Source: CAZMSQ01 sp964569025
GTDB lineage: Bacteria; Bacteroidota; Bacteroidia; Chitinophagales; Saprospiraceae
Length of the DNA stretch: 64,000 nucleotides
Assembly (NCBI GenBank): GCA_964569025.1
Contig: CAZMSQ010000011.1
Coordinates: 1-64,000 of the forward strand
Reading direction: 5' to 3'
Positions within the stretch are counted from its first letter, which is position 1, and each line of letters begins with the position of its first letter. Below are positions 34,940 to 44,700 of the stretch, one piece after another. Both the position numbers and the translations under genes were made by a program. The notes under the pieces are model-generated. The model was not told the DNA's origin, searched no databases, and saw only the letters and a list, made by a program, of their open reading frames with translations.

Positions 34940-34947
34940 CAAATATA
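34940..34947 (-). promoter_or_regulatory. Predicted -7 element of cydAB
   Basis: TATATTTG on the minus strand, the ideal TAnnTTTG form, 40 bases upstream of the cydA ATG. The upstream -33 region (TGTTCA, about 20 bases further) is only a weak match. No clear Fnr-type site was found. Confidence 0.55.
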
Positions 34948-35177
34948 AAAGGAATGCCTTGTTATTCTGAACAGATGCTAAAAGACTCATCCTTTGGAAA
35001 AGAACAGGTCTCTTTTTGAAACATCGCCACATTTCCGTGCTTACAGCCCATTGTGTTCCAAGAGGCAGTTTCTACCTGCCGTGACTCGTCTCACAGTGCC
35101 TCCTGAGAAAAATCAGCCCGGAACATGAGGATTGTCGACGCTCACACTGTGGAGAGCTGACTGTCGAAAGAAATCGG

Positions 35178-36293
35178 TCATTCCGCCTTCTGCTTCTTTC
35201 GCCAAGCATGAGCCAGCAAGACCACCCTGCTGTAGTTAGAGAGGCCTTCCGGAATGCCCTGTGTTTGAAGATAAGCTGAATACACCCGGTCTCTGGTCTG
35301 CGGAAATAGGTCGGGATACCGGTTCATCTGCCTGCGAATTGAAATGAGATCCTGTCGGACGCCTGGGTGAATACCATTGAAAAATGTGCGGTATCGCTCC
35401 GGTGCCAGTCGTTTGGCAGAGGAAGCAACATAGCGCCAATAACCAAGCACACCTGAGTAGCGCAGCCATGGGTCACTTGATTCGTTGAGCGCCAGATAGG
35501 CGAGAAAGTTACAAGTTCCTTCATCGCCAAATCCATATCCATGTGCATATTCGTGCGCCTGAACGAATGGCACTTGCAGCGGATGGAGTCCGCCATCGAT
35601 GTTGCACTCGCCGGTCAGAGGGAAATAAAAACCCGCTGTACTGATTCGTAAAAGAAGCCCTTCCGGTTTGAGCTGCCGTGCAGTTAGTCCTCCGGGTGCA
35701 GGGATTTTGAACTGCATGAGAATATCTCTCAGGGCACCCAGAGACTGAGCTGAAACATGGGCGTGGCTCTGCTCGCCCACAGGCAAGCTGAGGGGAAGGG
35801 TATCTGCAGTTAAGGCTGCCCGCGCCTGGATGAGCTCGCCCGTCAGAAGGCTCAACTCTTCAAAGGTCTCGTCGACAGAGACCGGCACCGGCAGGATGCC
35901 GATTTGCTCCTCCAGTGGCACCCGCTGATAATTGTACCCCCATGCAATGAAAAAAAAGAACACAATGGCACCTGAAATGCCGGCCCCACCCCGAATAATC
36001 CCCCACACTTTCGCAGTCCACCGCATTGGCTTACGAAGCCACCGAACCAATCGGAATAAAAGGGTCACACTGACGACCACAGTCAGCAGATACCAAAGCG
36101 GAAACGAAACAAAACTGCACACCAAATCCTGTAACTGTCTGATGACCAGAAAAATACCACGGCTGTATACAGACTCAACATATTCGGGATTCCTTTGCGC
36201 AATATGCTGTATACAAAGAGCCCCCAAACCCAGACCAATCCACAATAGAGGGGACAGAAACCAATATTTCCGCTCCGGGGGCATACCCATCAT
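35178..36293 (-). CDS. DUF3810 membrane protein, putative zinc metallopeptidase
   Basis: 371 residues. Three membrane helices lie in the first 130 residues (WFLSPLLWIGLGLGALCIQHI, LWYLLTVVVSVTLLFRLV, ISGAIVFFFFIAWGYNYQ). The extracytoplasmic part carries the metal-site-like motif HEYAHGYGFGDEGTCNF (HExxH form, about residue 240) typical of DUF3810 in Bacteroidota. A protease role is suggested by that motif but not shown. Its start overlaps the LigT-like gene stop by 4 bases. Confidence 0.85.
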   Translation of the reverse strand: MMGMPPERKYWFLSPLLWIGLGLGALCIQHIAQRNPEYVESVYSRGIFLVIRQLQDLVCSFVSFPLWYLLTVVVSVTLLFRLVRWLRKPMRWTAKVWGIIRGGAGISGAIVFFFFIAWGYNYQRVPLEEQIGILPVPVSVDETFEELSLLTGELIQARAALTADTLPLSLPVGEQSHAHVSAQSLGALRDILMQFKIPAPGGLTARQLKPEGLLLRISTAGFYFPLTGECNIDGGLHPLQVPFVQAHEYAHGYGFGDEGTCNFLAYLALNESSDPWLRYSGVLGYWRYVASSAKRLAPERYRTFFNGIHPGVRQDLISIRRQMNRYPDLFPQTRDRVYSAYLQTQGIPEGLSNYSRVVLLAHAWRKKQKAE

Positions 36294-36856
36294 GACTCGC
36301 CGGATTGTGGTTCTGCAGGCGGTCCAATGACAGACCAGATCCGGCCTGTATGGCGGAGCACAACCGGAGGGAAGGCCGAAAAATCGCGGGAATAGTTGAC
36401 ATTGCCATAATACTGCCAGGCGGCAAGAAACCCATCCGGTGTTAAATCCCGAAATGCTACTGTCATATGCGGACGAAATGGCCTGGTCCGGGCTGTTTCT
36501 GTGACCATATCCGGGTCAAGGCAGGCCATGAGTTCTGCGCGGAATGCGTTGAGTGCCGGATTTGGACAGACATTGACATAGATGACTTCATTTGAAAAAT
36601 GGTCAAACCCGTCAAGTACCACCGGAAAGGAAACCCACGGACGCCTGCAGGTGTGCACGCGCTCTAACAGCTCTGCCTCCCTGCTAATTTCGATCCGGAA
36701 GGGCGGGATGAGTGTGATGTGTGGAGGGGAATTGAGTGCTTTGCTGGAATGAAAGGCCTCGGCCGCATGCTCTTTCAGAGCAGTTACCTCCTGGCGGATA
36801 TCCTCAGGAGGCAGAAGTGCGATGTAATACAGAGCTGTGGGTTTTCCCGGCTTCAT
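36290..36856 (-). CDS. 2'-5' RNA ligase/cyclic phosphodiesterase-like (LigT superfamily) protein
   Basis: 188 residues. Two HxT motifs define the 2H phosphoesterase superfamily: PPHITLIPPF (about residue 45) and RPHMTVAFRDL (about residue 128). LigT-type enzymes act on 2',5'-linked or 2',3'-cyclic phosphates of RNA or nucleotides. The substrate is unknown. It overlaps the DUF3810 gene by 4 bases, so the two are coexpressed, and it starts 73 bases after the recQ stop. Confidence 0.87.
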   Translation of the reverse strand: MKPGKPTALYYIALLPPEDIRQEVTALKEHAAEAFHSSKALNSPPHITLIPPFRIEISREAELLERVHTCRRPWVSFPVVLDGFDHFSNEVIYVNVCPNPALNAFRAELMACLDPDMVTETARTRPFRPHMTVAFRDLTPDGFLAAWQYYGNVNYSRDFSAFPPVVLRHTGRIWSVIGPPAEPQSGES

Positions 36857-36929
36857 AGTTTCGGGACTTTAGATTCCATCAATATACAGACGACATAAAT
36901 TGGGATGTGGATCATTGACTCACACAATA

Positions 36930-39068
36930 TCAACGGCTGACATGTTGATTTTTCAGGATAGCCAGACCAAGTTTTAGAGCGGGATATGGAATTTCTTCGT
37001 TCAGAGAGGCGTAGAGCTCTCCAAGTTTAAGTGGCTCCGCGGGGTCTTCGACTGCCTCATCGATTCGCTGCAGGATTTCTTTCTCAAGGAGATGATCTGT
37101 TTGAATCACCTCTCCGTGTTCGAGCCAATGGATGACATGACTGACCACAGTATCTTCGGCCATTTGCCTCTCTGCTGCAATTTCCTGAATGGACATCCCT
37201 TCCTGAAGTCTTTCCAGCGTTTCCAATTGGGTAGATCCCTTTACGCGGCTTCCCTGACGGCTTTTCTCGAGTGAAAACTGCCGGATGGCCTGAATAAAGG
37301 TATCACCATATCTTTTGAGTTTCAGGTCTCCCACGCCCTGTATGGCTCGAAAGTCCTCATCGTTCAAAGGCTTTGTGGCGGCCATTTCCTCGAGGGTAGC
37401 ATCATTGAAAATGACATAGGGAGGCACACCCTGTTGTTGGGCCAGCGTGCGTCTCAGGGAGCGCAGTGATTCAAACAACTCGTCGCGCACCCGCAATCGT
37501 TCGGAGGTTTCCCGGGTGGTTTTCTTCTCTGCTTTGGCAGGTTTGCCGACAAACCGGACCAAACTGACCTGTATCTGTTCAAATAAAACCTCCCTGCTGG
37601 CTTGTGTCAGCTTGAGGGCGCTGTGCTGGTCATATGCCACCTCCAACAACCCGAGGTGAATCATCTGCCCGATGTATTCTTTCCACGCCAGGCTTGAGGT
37701 CTGGCGGCCTGCCCCAAAGGTTTTTATCCGATGATATCCTCTGCTGGTCACCTCCTTCTTTCCCGACCCTCTCAGCACATCAATCAGGATGGTCATAGAG
37801 ACACGCTCCTTGAGTCGGTACACAGCTGATAAAGCCATCTGTGCCAACGTCGTCCCATCAAAGTACTCCGGCGGGTTATGGCATACGTCGCACGAACCGC
37901 ACCCATCTTTTCCATACTGCTCGCCGAAGTAATTCAGCAGCATCTTGCGTCGGCAAATTGGGGCTTCGGCATACTGCTGCATCCGCTCCAGTTTGTCGAG
38001 CTTGACTTCTAACACATCACTTTCATTCTCGGACAGAATCTGCCGCAATATGGCCACATCACTGTACGAATAAAACAACAGGGTATCGGCTTTTGCCCCA
38101 TCACGACCAGCACGCCCGATTTCCTGATAAAAACTCTCAAGGTTTTTCGGGAGATTATAGTGAATGACCCAACGCACGTTGGACTTGTCTATTCCCATAC
38201 CAAAAGCCACCGTTGCGCAGACCACCGGCAGTTCGTCCCGAATAAACGCCTCCTGCACCCGATCCCGCTCCCGGGCATCCATTCGGGCATGATAATACCC
38301 TGCCGGAATGCCCGCAGCAGTGAGTTTACTCGCAATTTGCTCTGTACTATTCCGGCTCAGGCAATAGACAATCCCGCTCTGCCCCTTCCGCTTCTGAATA
38401 AAGCGCTTGATCTGAGCAAACCGATCCTGACCGGGCCGTACTTCGAGGTTCAGATTCGGGCGATCAAATGAAGCGATGAAGACCTCGGGGTCCTGCATGT
38501 TGAGCTGAGCAATGATATCGCGTCTGGTGACCTTGTCGGCCGTGGCTGTCAGTGCCAGTACGGGGACATCAGGAAATTGCTCCTTCAGAAAGCGAAGCTG
38601 GGTATACTCAGGCCTGAAGTCGTGCCCCCATGCCGAGATGCAATGCGCCTCATCAATCGCAAACAGGTTCACTCTGGCGCGTTTCAACAACGGCAGGAAT
38701 GATTGGGACACCAATTTTTCGGGCGACACATACAGGAGGTCAATGTTTCCGTTGAATACTTCGTCTTCAACAAACCTCTGCTCCGGTTCATCAATCGAGC
38801 TGTTGAGAAACGCTGCCCGCACACCGCTCGCTCGCAAGGCCTCAACCTGATCTTTCATCAGCGAAATAAGGGGAGAAACCACCAGCCCGAGACCTTCCAT
38901 GGTAAGGGCCGGAATCTGGTAGCAAATGGATTTTCCCCCACCTGTAGGCATGAGCACGAGGGCGTCTTTTTTCTCGTACACCCTTTTGATGATAGATTCC
39001 TGGAGAGGCCGAAAGGAATCATAGCCGAATACAGAACTGAGGGTCTCAGTGGCAAGTTGAATGTTCAT
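36930..39068 (-). CDS. recQ: ATP-dependent DNA helicase RecQ
   Basis: 712 residues from the ATG at 39068; a TAnnTTTG element at 39104-39111 argues against the longer frame from 39122. Motif 0 (FGYDSFRPLQESII), Walker A (LVLMPTGGGKSICYQ), the DEAH box (FAIDEAHCISAWGHDFRPEY) and motif VI (YQEIGRAGRDG) are present. A zinc-binding RQC segment follows (CRRKMLLNYFGEQ, CGSCDVC), then a winged helix and an HRDC domain (residues about 510-600: RDELFESLRSLRRTLAQQQG). A C-terminal helix-turn-helix-like tail (SIQEIAAERQMAEDTVVSHVIHWLEHG) is common in RecQ of Bacteroidota and Firmicutes. It unwinds DNA 3' to 5' in recombination and repair. Confidence 0.95.
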   Translation of the reverse strand: MNIQLATETLSSVFGYDSFRPLQESIIKRVYEKKDALVLMPTGGGKSICYQIPALTMEGLGLVVSPLISLMKDQVEALRASGVRAAFLNSSIDEPEQRFVEDEVFNGNIDLLYVSPEKLVSQSFLPLLKRARVNLFAIDEAHCISAWGHDFRPEYTQLRFLKEQFPDVPVLALTATADKVTRRDIIAQLNMQDPEVFIASFDRPNLNLEVRPGQDRFAQIKRFIQKRKGQSGIVYCLSRNSTEQIASKLTAAGIPAGYYHARMDARERDRVQEAFIRDELPVVCATVAFGMGIDKSNVRWVIHYNLPKNLESFYQEIGRAGRDGAKADTLLFYSYSDVAILRQILSENESDVLEVKLDKLERMQQYAEAPICRRKMLLNYFGEQYGKDGCGSCDVCHNPPEYFDGTTLAQMALSAVYRLKERVSMTILIDVLRGSGKKEVTSRGYHRIKTFGAGRQTSSLAWKEYIGQMIHLGLLEVAYDQHSALKLTQASREVLFEQIQVSLVRFVGKPAKAEKKTTRETSERLRVRDELFESLRSLRRTLAQQQGVPPYVIFNDATLEEMAATKPLNDEDFRAIQGVGDLKLKRYGDTFIQAIRQFSLEKSRQGSRVKGSTQLETLERLQEGMSIQEIAAERQMAEDTVVSHVIHWLEHGEVIQTDHLLEKEILQRIDEAVEDPAEPLKLGELYASLNEEIPYPALKLGLAILKNQHVSR

Positions 39069-39103
39069 AGGCAGTTGTTCATTTGGTGAAGGGGATATGT
39101 GTT

Positions 39104-39111
39104 CAAAAATA
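39104..39111 (-). promoter_or_regulatory. Predicted -7 element of recQ
   Basis: TATTTTTG on the minus strand (TAnnTTTG), 36 bases upstream of the ATG at 39068. Confidence 0.45.
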
Positions 39112-39187
39112 CCGGATTTCACACACCAAATCCAGTCGTTTCTCTCCTTTTCTGCCTCTCCGGGGTCAGGTCAGACAGATTTCCACA

Positions 39188-41185
39188 TCACTCCAACACC
39201 TTGAACGTGGTACGCCTGTTTGCCTGGTGCTCTTCTTCCGTGCACTGCGCACAGACACAATTCACTGCCGGGACTGATTCTCCATAGCCGACCGCCTCCA
39301 ATCGATCTGACCGGATGCCCGACTGGATGAGAAAGTCAACAGCAGACTGGGCTCGCTTCTGGGAGAGATCTTCGTTGTATCTGGCACCGCCTCGGCAGTC
39401 GGTATGAGAGGACAACTGAATGCGGATGTCTGGATTCTCTTTTAACACCGTTGCAAGACTCAGGAGCGTCGGTCGGGCATCTTCCCGAATGTACCACTCA
39501 TCGAAGTCATAGTATATGTTTTCCAGCACAATCTCCTGATCCACAAATATTTTATCCAACTCAACTTCGAGCTCAAATACCTGCTCCGGCATACGCGGAT
39601 CAAGCGCAATACCGACTGTGCTGAATGGCTCAGAAGCTGTAAGATACCCGGGCTTTGATGCTGAGAATGTAAAATTCTCATCTCGTCCTAACTCAATCCT
39701 CACCCACCCGTCTGGCCCGGGAAAAATCGTCGTATCTATGCCGTTCCGGTTCATGACCAGCGTGACATCTGAAAGCGGCTTCCGCCCCAGCACCCGGCTG
39801 TTGGGATCCGCAGGGTCGAGAAAAATTTTTTCGAGCACGTACACATTAAGCGTCATGGAATACTCTACAGACTCGGTGACAGGTGGCTCTTCAGGAGGCT
39901 CTTCCAGCCTGACATTCTCAATCATCCAAAGGTCATCATCGCCCTGACCACCTGGGCGGGAGGAACTGATCCAGGCCCGCTTCAGCACATCCTGCCCCAC
40001 ATCGGAGCCCCTTGAATCGATGATATATCCAAAGTCGTCTGAAGATGAATTGACTGGTGGCCGAAGATTATAGGCAGGCGTCCAGTCGTCCTGAAAGCGG
40101 AAGGAGGAAAAGACATCCAGTCCACCCATACCCGTATGGCCGTCGGATGCAAAATAGAGGGTATCTGAATCAATGTGCGGAAACTGCTCGTTTTCCTGAG
40201 AGTTGATGCTCCTGCTCATGAGCGTCGGTTCAGACCAGATTCCGCCTGTGGAGCGAACCACCTGGTAAATATCGTATCCACCCCAGCCATTGGGGTGGTT
40301 GCTTGAAAAGTAGAGCGTTGTTCCATCACTGCTGAGGGACGGATGCCCGTAATTGACCCCTTCTTCCTGAAATGACAGCGGTTCGGGCTCTTCCCATTGT
40401 CCGTCAATCAGGGTACTGTGCCAGATTTTACAGAATCCATCTTCAAATTTGCCGGGGCTGCTGCATCTGGTCAGGAATACCTCCTTGCCGTCGGCACTGA
40501 ATGAAGCTGGTCCCTCGTTGAATTCTGAATTGAGAGGAGAGGGAAAAGGCAGCGCCATATCATCTTCAAGAAAGAAAAGGTCTGAGTAATCACGGCCGGT
40601 CCATGGATACATATCGTCACCCAGAGAGGCGGGACGATCGGACACGAAGACCAGATTTTTGGCATATACAGCAGGTGCATACTCTGCTGAAGGCGTATTA
40701 GCTGGAGAGGGCAAAACTCGCACAGTTTTTTTATCCTTGGCGGCAGTCCATTCAATTGCCCGCTCGCAGGAGTTGATTTCCCGCCGGTATTCATAGGGGC
40801 TGCCCAACTCAAATCCGAGCTCCCGAAATGCGTCGATGGCCTCACGGTACTGGCCATTTTCCTTGAGGGCCAGTGCATGCTGCTTCAGGGCTTCGAGGCC
40901 ATACTGATAATCGAAAGCCGTGCGATACCAGTCTATGGCCTCCGTTGGCTTATTGGTCCGGCGGTAACATTCTCCTAACAAAAATGCAATCTGCCCCTGC
41001 TCTGTTTTGCGTTTGGCCCGCTCGAAAGATTTGGCAAGCATCGGAATAGCCACTGCGTACTGCTTGCGCTCAAAGGCTGTCTGCCCATCCTTGATTTTTT
41101 CAGTGTAGGCGCAAGACCACATGATTCCGGCAAAAATGGATACAATCATGACGCCCGCAAAAAACGGGCGAATCAGAAATGGCAT
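39188..41185 (-). CDS. PorE-like TPR/beta-propeller/OmpA lipoprotein (probable T9SS component)
   Basis: 665 residues. A lipobox-like end of the signal (AGIMWSCAYTE) near residue 25, three TPR-like helical pairs (about 30-130, with AFLLGECYRRTNKPTEAIDWYRTAFDYQ), a PD40/WD40 propeller (about 165-420; blades such as NYGHPSLSSDGTTLYFSSNHPNGWGG), a carboxypeptidase-regulatory-like domain (about 440-535; PLSDVTLVMNRNGIDTT) and a C-terminal OmpA domain (about 545-665, with IQLSSHTDCRGGARYNEDLSQKRAQSAVDFLI, the peptidoglycan-binding motif). This exact domain order is that of PorE, a periplasmic anchor of the T9SS. Several Bacteroidota paralogs share it, so orthology to PorE is not certain. Confidence 0.82.
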   Translation of the reverse strand: MPFLIRPFFAGVMIVSIFAGIMWSCAYTEKIKDGQTAFERKQYAVAIPMLAKSFERAKRKTEQGQIAFLLGECYRRTNKPTEAIDWYRTAFDYQYGLEALKQHALALKENGQYREAIDAFRELGFELGSPYEYRREINSCERAIEWTAAKDKKTVRVLPSPANTPSAEYAPAVYAKNLVFVSDRPASLGDDMYPWTGRDYSDLFFLEDDMALPFPSPLNSEFNEGPASFSADGKEVFLTRCSSPGKFEDGFCKIWHSTLIDGQWEEPEPLSFQEEGVNYGHPSLSSDGTTLYFSSNHPNGWGGYDIYQVVRSTGGIWSEPTLMSRSINSQENEQFPHIDSDTLYFASDGHTGMGGLDVFSSFRFQDDWTPAYNLRPPVNSSSDDFGYIIDSRGSDVGQDVLKRAWISSSRPGGQGDDDLWMIENVRLEEPPEEPPVTESVEYSMTLNVYVLEKIFLDPADPNSRVLGRKPLSDVTLVMNRNGIDTTIFPGPDGWVRIELGRDENFTFSASKPGYLTASEPFSTVGIALDPRMPEQVFELEVELDKIFVDQEIVLENIYYDFDEWYIREDARPTLLSLATVLKENPDIRIQLSSHTDCRGGARYNEDLSQKRAQSAVDFLIQSGIRSDRLEAVGYGESVPAVNCVCAQCTEEEHQANRRTTFKVLE

Positions 41186-41304
41186 ATGGTCTGTTTTTCT
41201 CTCGGCAAGATTTTCAGAATTCTTGTTCTATTCAAACATCATGCTTTTTGTGTTTGTTCCGACTCACACAATGCCGGCTCTTGGCCTTTCCATGCATTCT
41301 CTCC

Positions 41305-44013
41305 TCAAAACTTTTGCAGAAGAGCTTGTTTATCCCAATCCTCCCCTGAAATATCTACAATATACGTCCCTGATGGCCAACCAGCAGTCTCCCCGATGAA
41401 TATCTCATTCCTGCCATTGGAATGCTGAATCTTCATGTTGACGAATTCCCTCCCCTGCATGTCCAGAATTCGGAGTGAGCCCTCTCCCTCAACTGTGGCA
41501 TCGTATCTGAGTGAGAAACCAGATACAGAAGGGTTGGGAAATGCCAAAATTTCAGTTGGTAGCAAAGGGTATAGGCCGGCCTCGTTGGAGTACCCCCATC
41601 TGCCATCCTGGGTGCGGTATCGAAGGCGGTAATAATTTTTGTTGACAGAAGGAGAAGTATGGGTCCAGGAGGATTGAATCTGCTGTGCATCAAAACGCTG
41701 CAACACAGAGATTCCGGAGTTATCCGTCCGGTAGAGTAAGTCCGCTTTTTCCAGAGAGACTCCCGGAGAGACGACCCATGCAAGATCAATAGATTTTTCG
41801 GCAGAGGAACCGCTGAGCGTCACTTCTGAGAGACCTCCACAATCCGGGAACATCTCCACCTCATCAGTCCCTTCAAGCTTTTGCGGGTCAGTCACCCGCA
41901 GTCGGAATCGGTACCAGTAGGCTTCGCCTTCACATCCGGCCGGAGCCAGCAGATACTGCTTATCGAGACCAAATAACGAGGGTTGCGTGTGAAAATGGGT
42001 GTTATGGTGAAAAAATATCTGCCATTCAGCCTCCAACTCCTCATTGCTGGTTTCAGCATCTGTAATCTCCGCCTGAAGTGGGAGCAACAGTGGTTCGTCC
42101 ATCGGATAGCGGTCTCCGTCTTCAATACTGCGGATCCGGACCTTCGGAGGCGTATTATTCAGAGAAACAATCAGCCGCCCGGAATTCGACTGCCCCAACG
42201 AGTCTGTGACAGTAAGCGCCACCTCAAAACTAAAGGGGTTTCCGTCAGGAGCCTGAAACTGGTGCGATGGAGACATGCTGTCAGATGACTGCCCGTCGCC
42301 AAAATCCCATGAATACTCCAAGGGAGCTCCTCCGGGTGAAAATGAGGCTGAAGCATCGAACTGAACGGTAAGCGGAGATGGGCCGTAGAGGGTATCAGCT
42401 GAGGCCTGCACCACCGGCCGGGGAAGGCCACCGTAGCAGACGCGATGGATGATTCCTTCGACAATGTCCACCCAATAGAGACACTCTTCTTCAGTGTTCA
42501 ATGTCAGATACACCAGATTTGATGTTCCTCTCGCAAAGGTGTCGACCGCCCTCAGTTCCCAATTTTCCCCAAACGTAAAGGTTCGGATCCAACCGTCAAA
42601 GTCTGCGTGAAAATAAGCCCCTTGAAAAGCCGCGGGCCACTGCTGGCCTTCATAAATGAATCCGGTGATGCTGGAGCTGCCATTGAAATGAGTGCCGGCA
42701 ACGCCTGAGGAAGGGTCCTCAAGCTCGAAAACCTCGGGGCCGCTTGTGCTGTCAAAGCGCCCGACATACACAATGGAATCTGCATTGGCATTTCCCCAAC
42801 TGATCACAGGCCAATGATGAATTTGGGTAGGCACTCCATCAGGAATGGGAACAGACGCATTGCATGGATTAAAAAATTCTGGAGCAAGCGAGGGTTGCTG
42901 AATGAGATCACGAAAACGGAAATACGGTTCCAAACAGCCGTTTTGCTCAAATAATGGATTGGGCTCGTCTTTATTCTGAGGATTATACACATCAAAAAAC
43001 GGCATCTGGAAATACCCCTCATAAATCGGCCACCCGAGGTTGGTACCCCCTTCAGTGATGACATTCAACTCTTCCCATGCCACAGAGCCCACATCTGCCA
43101 CCAAGAGGGTCCCGGGGTTGCCGTCTGCTGCGAAGTGGCTGCCCGTTTCAGGAATCTGAATAAACCGAAACGGGTTGCGCATTCCCATGGCCCATACGCG
43201 CGAGCCGGCGGATCTCGGATTTGAAGCGTCAAACCACGGATTCCCCGGAAGCCCTTCCCCGGTGGCGGGGTCGAGCCTTAGGATTTTTCCGCTCAGACTG
43301 TTGACCATCAGTGACCGGAATGCACCGACATTCTCCTCTTCCCGCATGATTTCATCTGCAAGTGCTTGTTCCCAGTAAGACCCCGGATGGCTGCCATCAT
43401 CCGCACTGTCAAAACTCCCGGCATCACCGCAGGAAGCAAGCAGTGACCCATCATCGGCAAAGACCAAGCTACCCAAGCCATGGGAGGGCATGAGAATGGA
43501 AAATCCATCAGAAGGCGAAGCACCAAGTAAAACCAATCGGCTGTCCGGAATGATTGTCGTGAAGTCTGTCGCCGGGTCTGCCGTGTAGCGCGTAATCCTG
43601 CCGATGGTCGCCTGTCCGGTGATGGTCACATTTGGGTCGTAGTCGGGCGTCCCGGCAGTCAGCAAATGGTGGCGATCAACGGCGTAGAGCAGGTAAATGT
43701 GGCCATTCTGCAGAAAACCAGGATCGAGGGCAAATCCGAGCAGCCCGTGATCCCACCAGTCAAGGACCTCGTCCGAAATATCAATCAAGGGTTCCGACAG
43801 ACGGTTGCCGAGATTATCAACAATAAAGACTTTCCCGCTTTTTTCCCAAACATAAGCTCTCCCGTTTTCATCGAAAACAAGGCCTACCGGAAAACTCCAA
43901 ACACCCCCAAAAGCTTCGTCTGTAAAATTGTCGGGATAGGTGACCTGGGCAAAAACCGGTCGGTGAAAAGCAGTCAGCACCCCAAGCACACCACAAAACA
44001 ACAATCTGATCAT
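41305..44013 (-). CDS. Secreted PQQ-dependent sugar dehydrogenase-like protein with PKD and T9SS type A tail
   Basis: 902 residues with a signal peptide (start to about residue 22). Residues about 25-540 form a GSDH/NHL-type six-blade propeller (GVWSFPVGLVFDENGRAYVWEKSGKVFIV, the NLGWPIYEGY stretch and EECLYWVDIVEGIIHRVCY at its end). A PKD domain follows (about 555-640, EYSWDFGDGQSS), then an Ig/Fn3-like region. The final 80 residues are a type A sorting domain (FPNPSVSGFSLRYD... LRILDMQGRE... PSGTYIVDISG), so the protein is exported by the T9SS. Oxidation of a sugar or aldose is suggested by the fold; the substrate and cofactor residues cannot be verified by eye. Confidence 0.9.
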   Translation of the reverse strand: MIRLLFCGVLGVLTAFHRPVFAQVTYPDNFTDEAFGGVWSFPVGLVFDENGRAYVWEKSGKVFIVDNLGNRLSEPLIDISDEVLDWWDHGLLGFALDPGFLQNGHIYLLYAVDRHHLLTAGTPDYDPNVTITGQATIGRITRYTADPATDFTTIIPDSRLVLLGASPSDGFSILMPSHGLGSLVFADDGSLLASCGDAGSFDSADDGSHPGSYWEQALADEIMREEENVGAFRSLMVNSLSGKILRLDPATGEGLPGNPWFDASNPRSAGSRVWAMGMRNPFRFIQIPETGSHFAADGNPGTLLVADVGSVAWEELNVITEGGTNLGWPIYEGYFQMPFFDVYNPQNKDEPNPLFEQNGCLEPYFRFRDLIQQPSLAPEFFNPCNASVPIPDGVPTQIHHWPVISWGNANADSIVYVGRFDSTSGPEVFELEDPSSGVAGTHFNGSSSITGFIYEGQQWPAAFQGAYFHADFDGWIRTFTFGENWELRAVDTFARGTSNLVYLTLNTEEECLYWVDIVEGIIHRVCYGGLPRPVVQASADTLYGPSPLTVQFDASASFSPGGAPLEYSWDFGDGQSSDSMSPSHQFQAPDGNPFSFEVALTVTDSLGQSNSGRLIVSLNNTPPKVRIRSIEDGDRYPMDEPLLLPLQAEITDAETSNEELEAEWQIFFHHNTHFHTQPSLFGLDKQYLLAPAGCEGEAYWYRFRLRVTDPQKLEGTDEVEMFPDCGGLSEVTLSGSSAEKSIDLAWVVSPGVSLEKADLLYRTDNSGISVLQRFDAQQIQSSWTHTSPSVNKNYYRLRYRTQDGRWGYSNEAGLYPLLPTEILAFPNPSVSGFSLRYDATVEGEGSLRILDMQGREFVNMKIQHSNGRNEIFIGETAGWPSGTYIVDISGEDWDKQALLQKF

Positions 44014-44039
44014 ATCACAGCAAATTAATCAGTTTGCTG

Positions 44040-44047
44040 CAAACATA
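44040..44047 (-). promoter_or_regulatory. Predicted -7 element of the sugar-dehydrogenase-like gene
   Basis: TATGTTTG on the minus strand (TAnnTTTG), 27 bases upstream of the ATG at 44013. Confidence 0.45.
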
Positions 44048-44175
44048 AGGAACGCTGCCACAAATTACACCCCTATCACCTCATAGATGAAGCAGGATGT
44101 CAAGACCAAATCATTTTTTCTGCAACCGGTACTCCCTGACACAACCCGGGCCCGGACTGAGCTGCCCTTCCATAA

Positions 44176-44637
44176 TCATCTGGCCATCAGATGGTACAAA
44201 AACTGAAAACACATCGTATATGAATCATCCGAGAGGGTCATTGTGAATTCCTCACAGACAGGATCATTGTCATAACAAAGAATGAGCATATCGCCTTCCA
44301 GAGTGTACTCGCCGAATACATCAAATTCAATGATGGTTTCCTTTGTCCCATCGGGCAAAACACCCTCAATCAGCACATAGCTCTCGAAGCGGCCATCGTC
44401 GAAATACTCGTGGGTCGTCGTGTAACATGTCAGGCTGCTGTCTACAAGTACACAGTTTGAATCACTGTAATCATTTTTAAAATTTTTCTCCGGATCCACA
44501 CAATCCGTAAGTGAGGTGTAAGTCACCAGCCATTTACCGGTCAGTATTGGGTCTTCGTCTTTCGTACAGGCTGTCAAGGCGAGTACAAGAATGACAAAAA
44601 GGGAACAAAGCGTAAAAGGAGATCTGTTGTTATCCAT
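44176..44637 (-). CDS. Small lipoprotein, lipocalin-like
   Basis: 153 residues. Signal with lipobox LVLALTACTKDED. The mature part reads LTGKWLVTYTSLTDC, then HEYFDDGRFESYVLIEG and GEYTLEGDMLILCYDNDP, the usual strand pattern of short lipocalin-like (DUF4923/META-like) Bacteroidota lipoproteins: a W-containing first strand followed by alternating strands. It has six Cys in the mature part, so disulfides are likely. Ligand unknown. It diverges from the RsmF-like gene across 237 bases. Confidence 0.75.
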   Translation of the reverse strand: MDNNRSPFTLCSLFVILVLALTACTKDEDPILTGKWLVTYTSLTDCVDPEKNFKNDYSDSNCVLVDSSLTCYTTTHEYFDDGRFESYVLIEGVLPDGTKETIIEFDVFGEYTLEGDMLILCYDNDPVCEEFTMTLSDDSYTMCFQFLYHLMAR

Positions 44638-44692
44638 AGTGAGAGTATTTATCGCAAACCAATTCCTGAGCGTTTTCTTGAGGTCAAAATCC

Positions 44693-44700
44693 TATCTTTG
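44693..44700 (+). promoter_or_regulatory. Possible -7 element for the RsmF-like gene
   Basis: TATCTTTG matches TAnnTTTG, in the 237-base divergent region 44638-44874. The leader to the TTG start would be about 175 bases, which is long, so the assignment is tentative. Confidence 0.3.

Noticed and set aside
35060..35105. Inverted repeats GAGGCA...TGCCTC and GGCAG...CTGCC upstream of cydA
   Set aside because: Short arms and no T run, so neither a terminator nor a clear operator.
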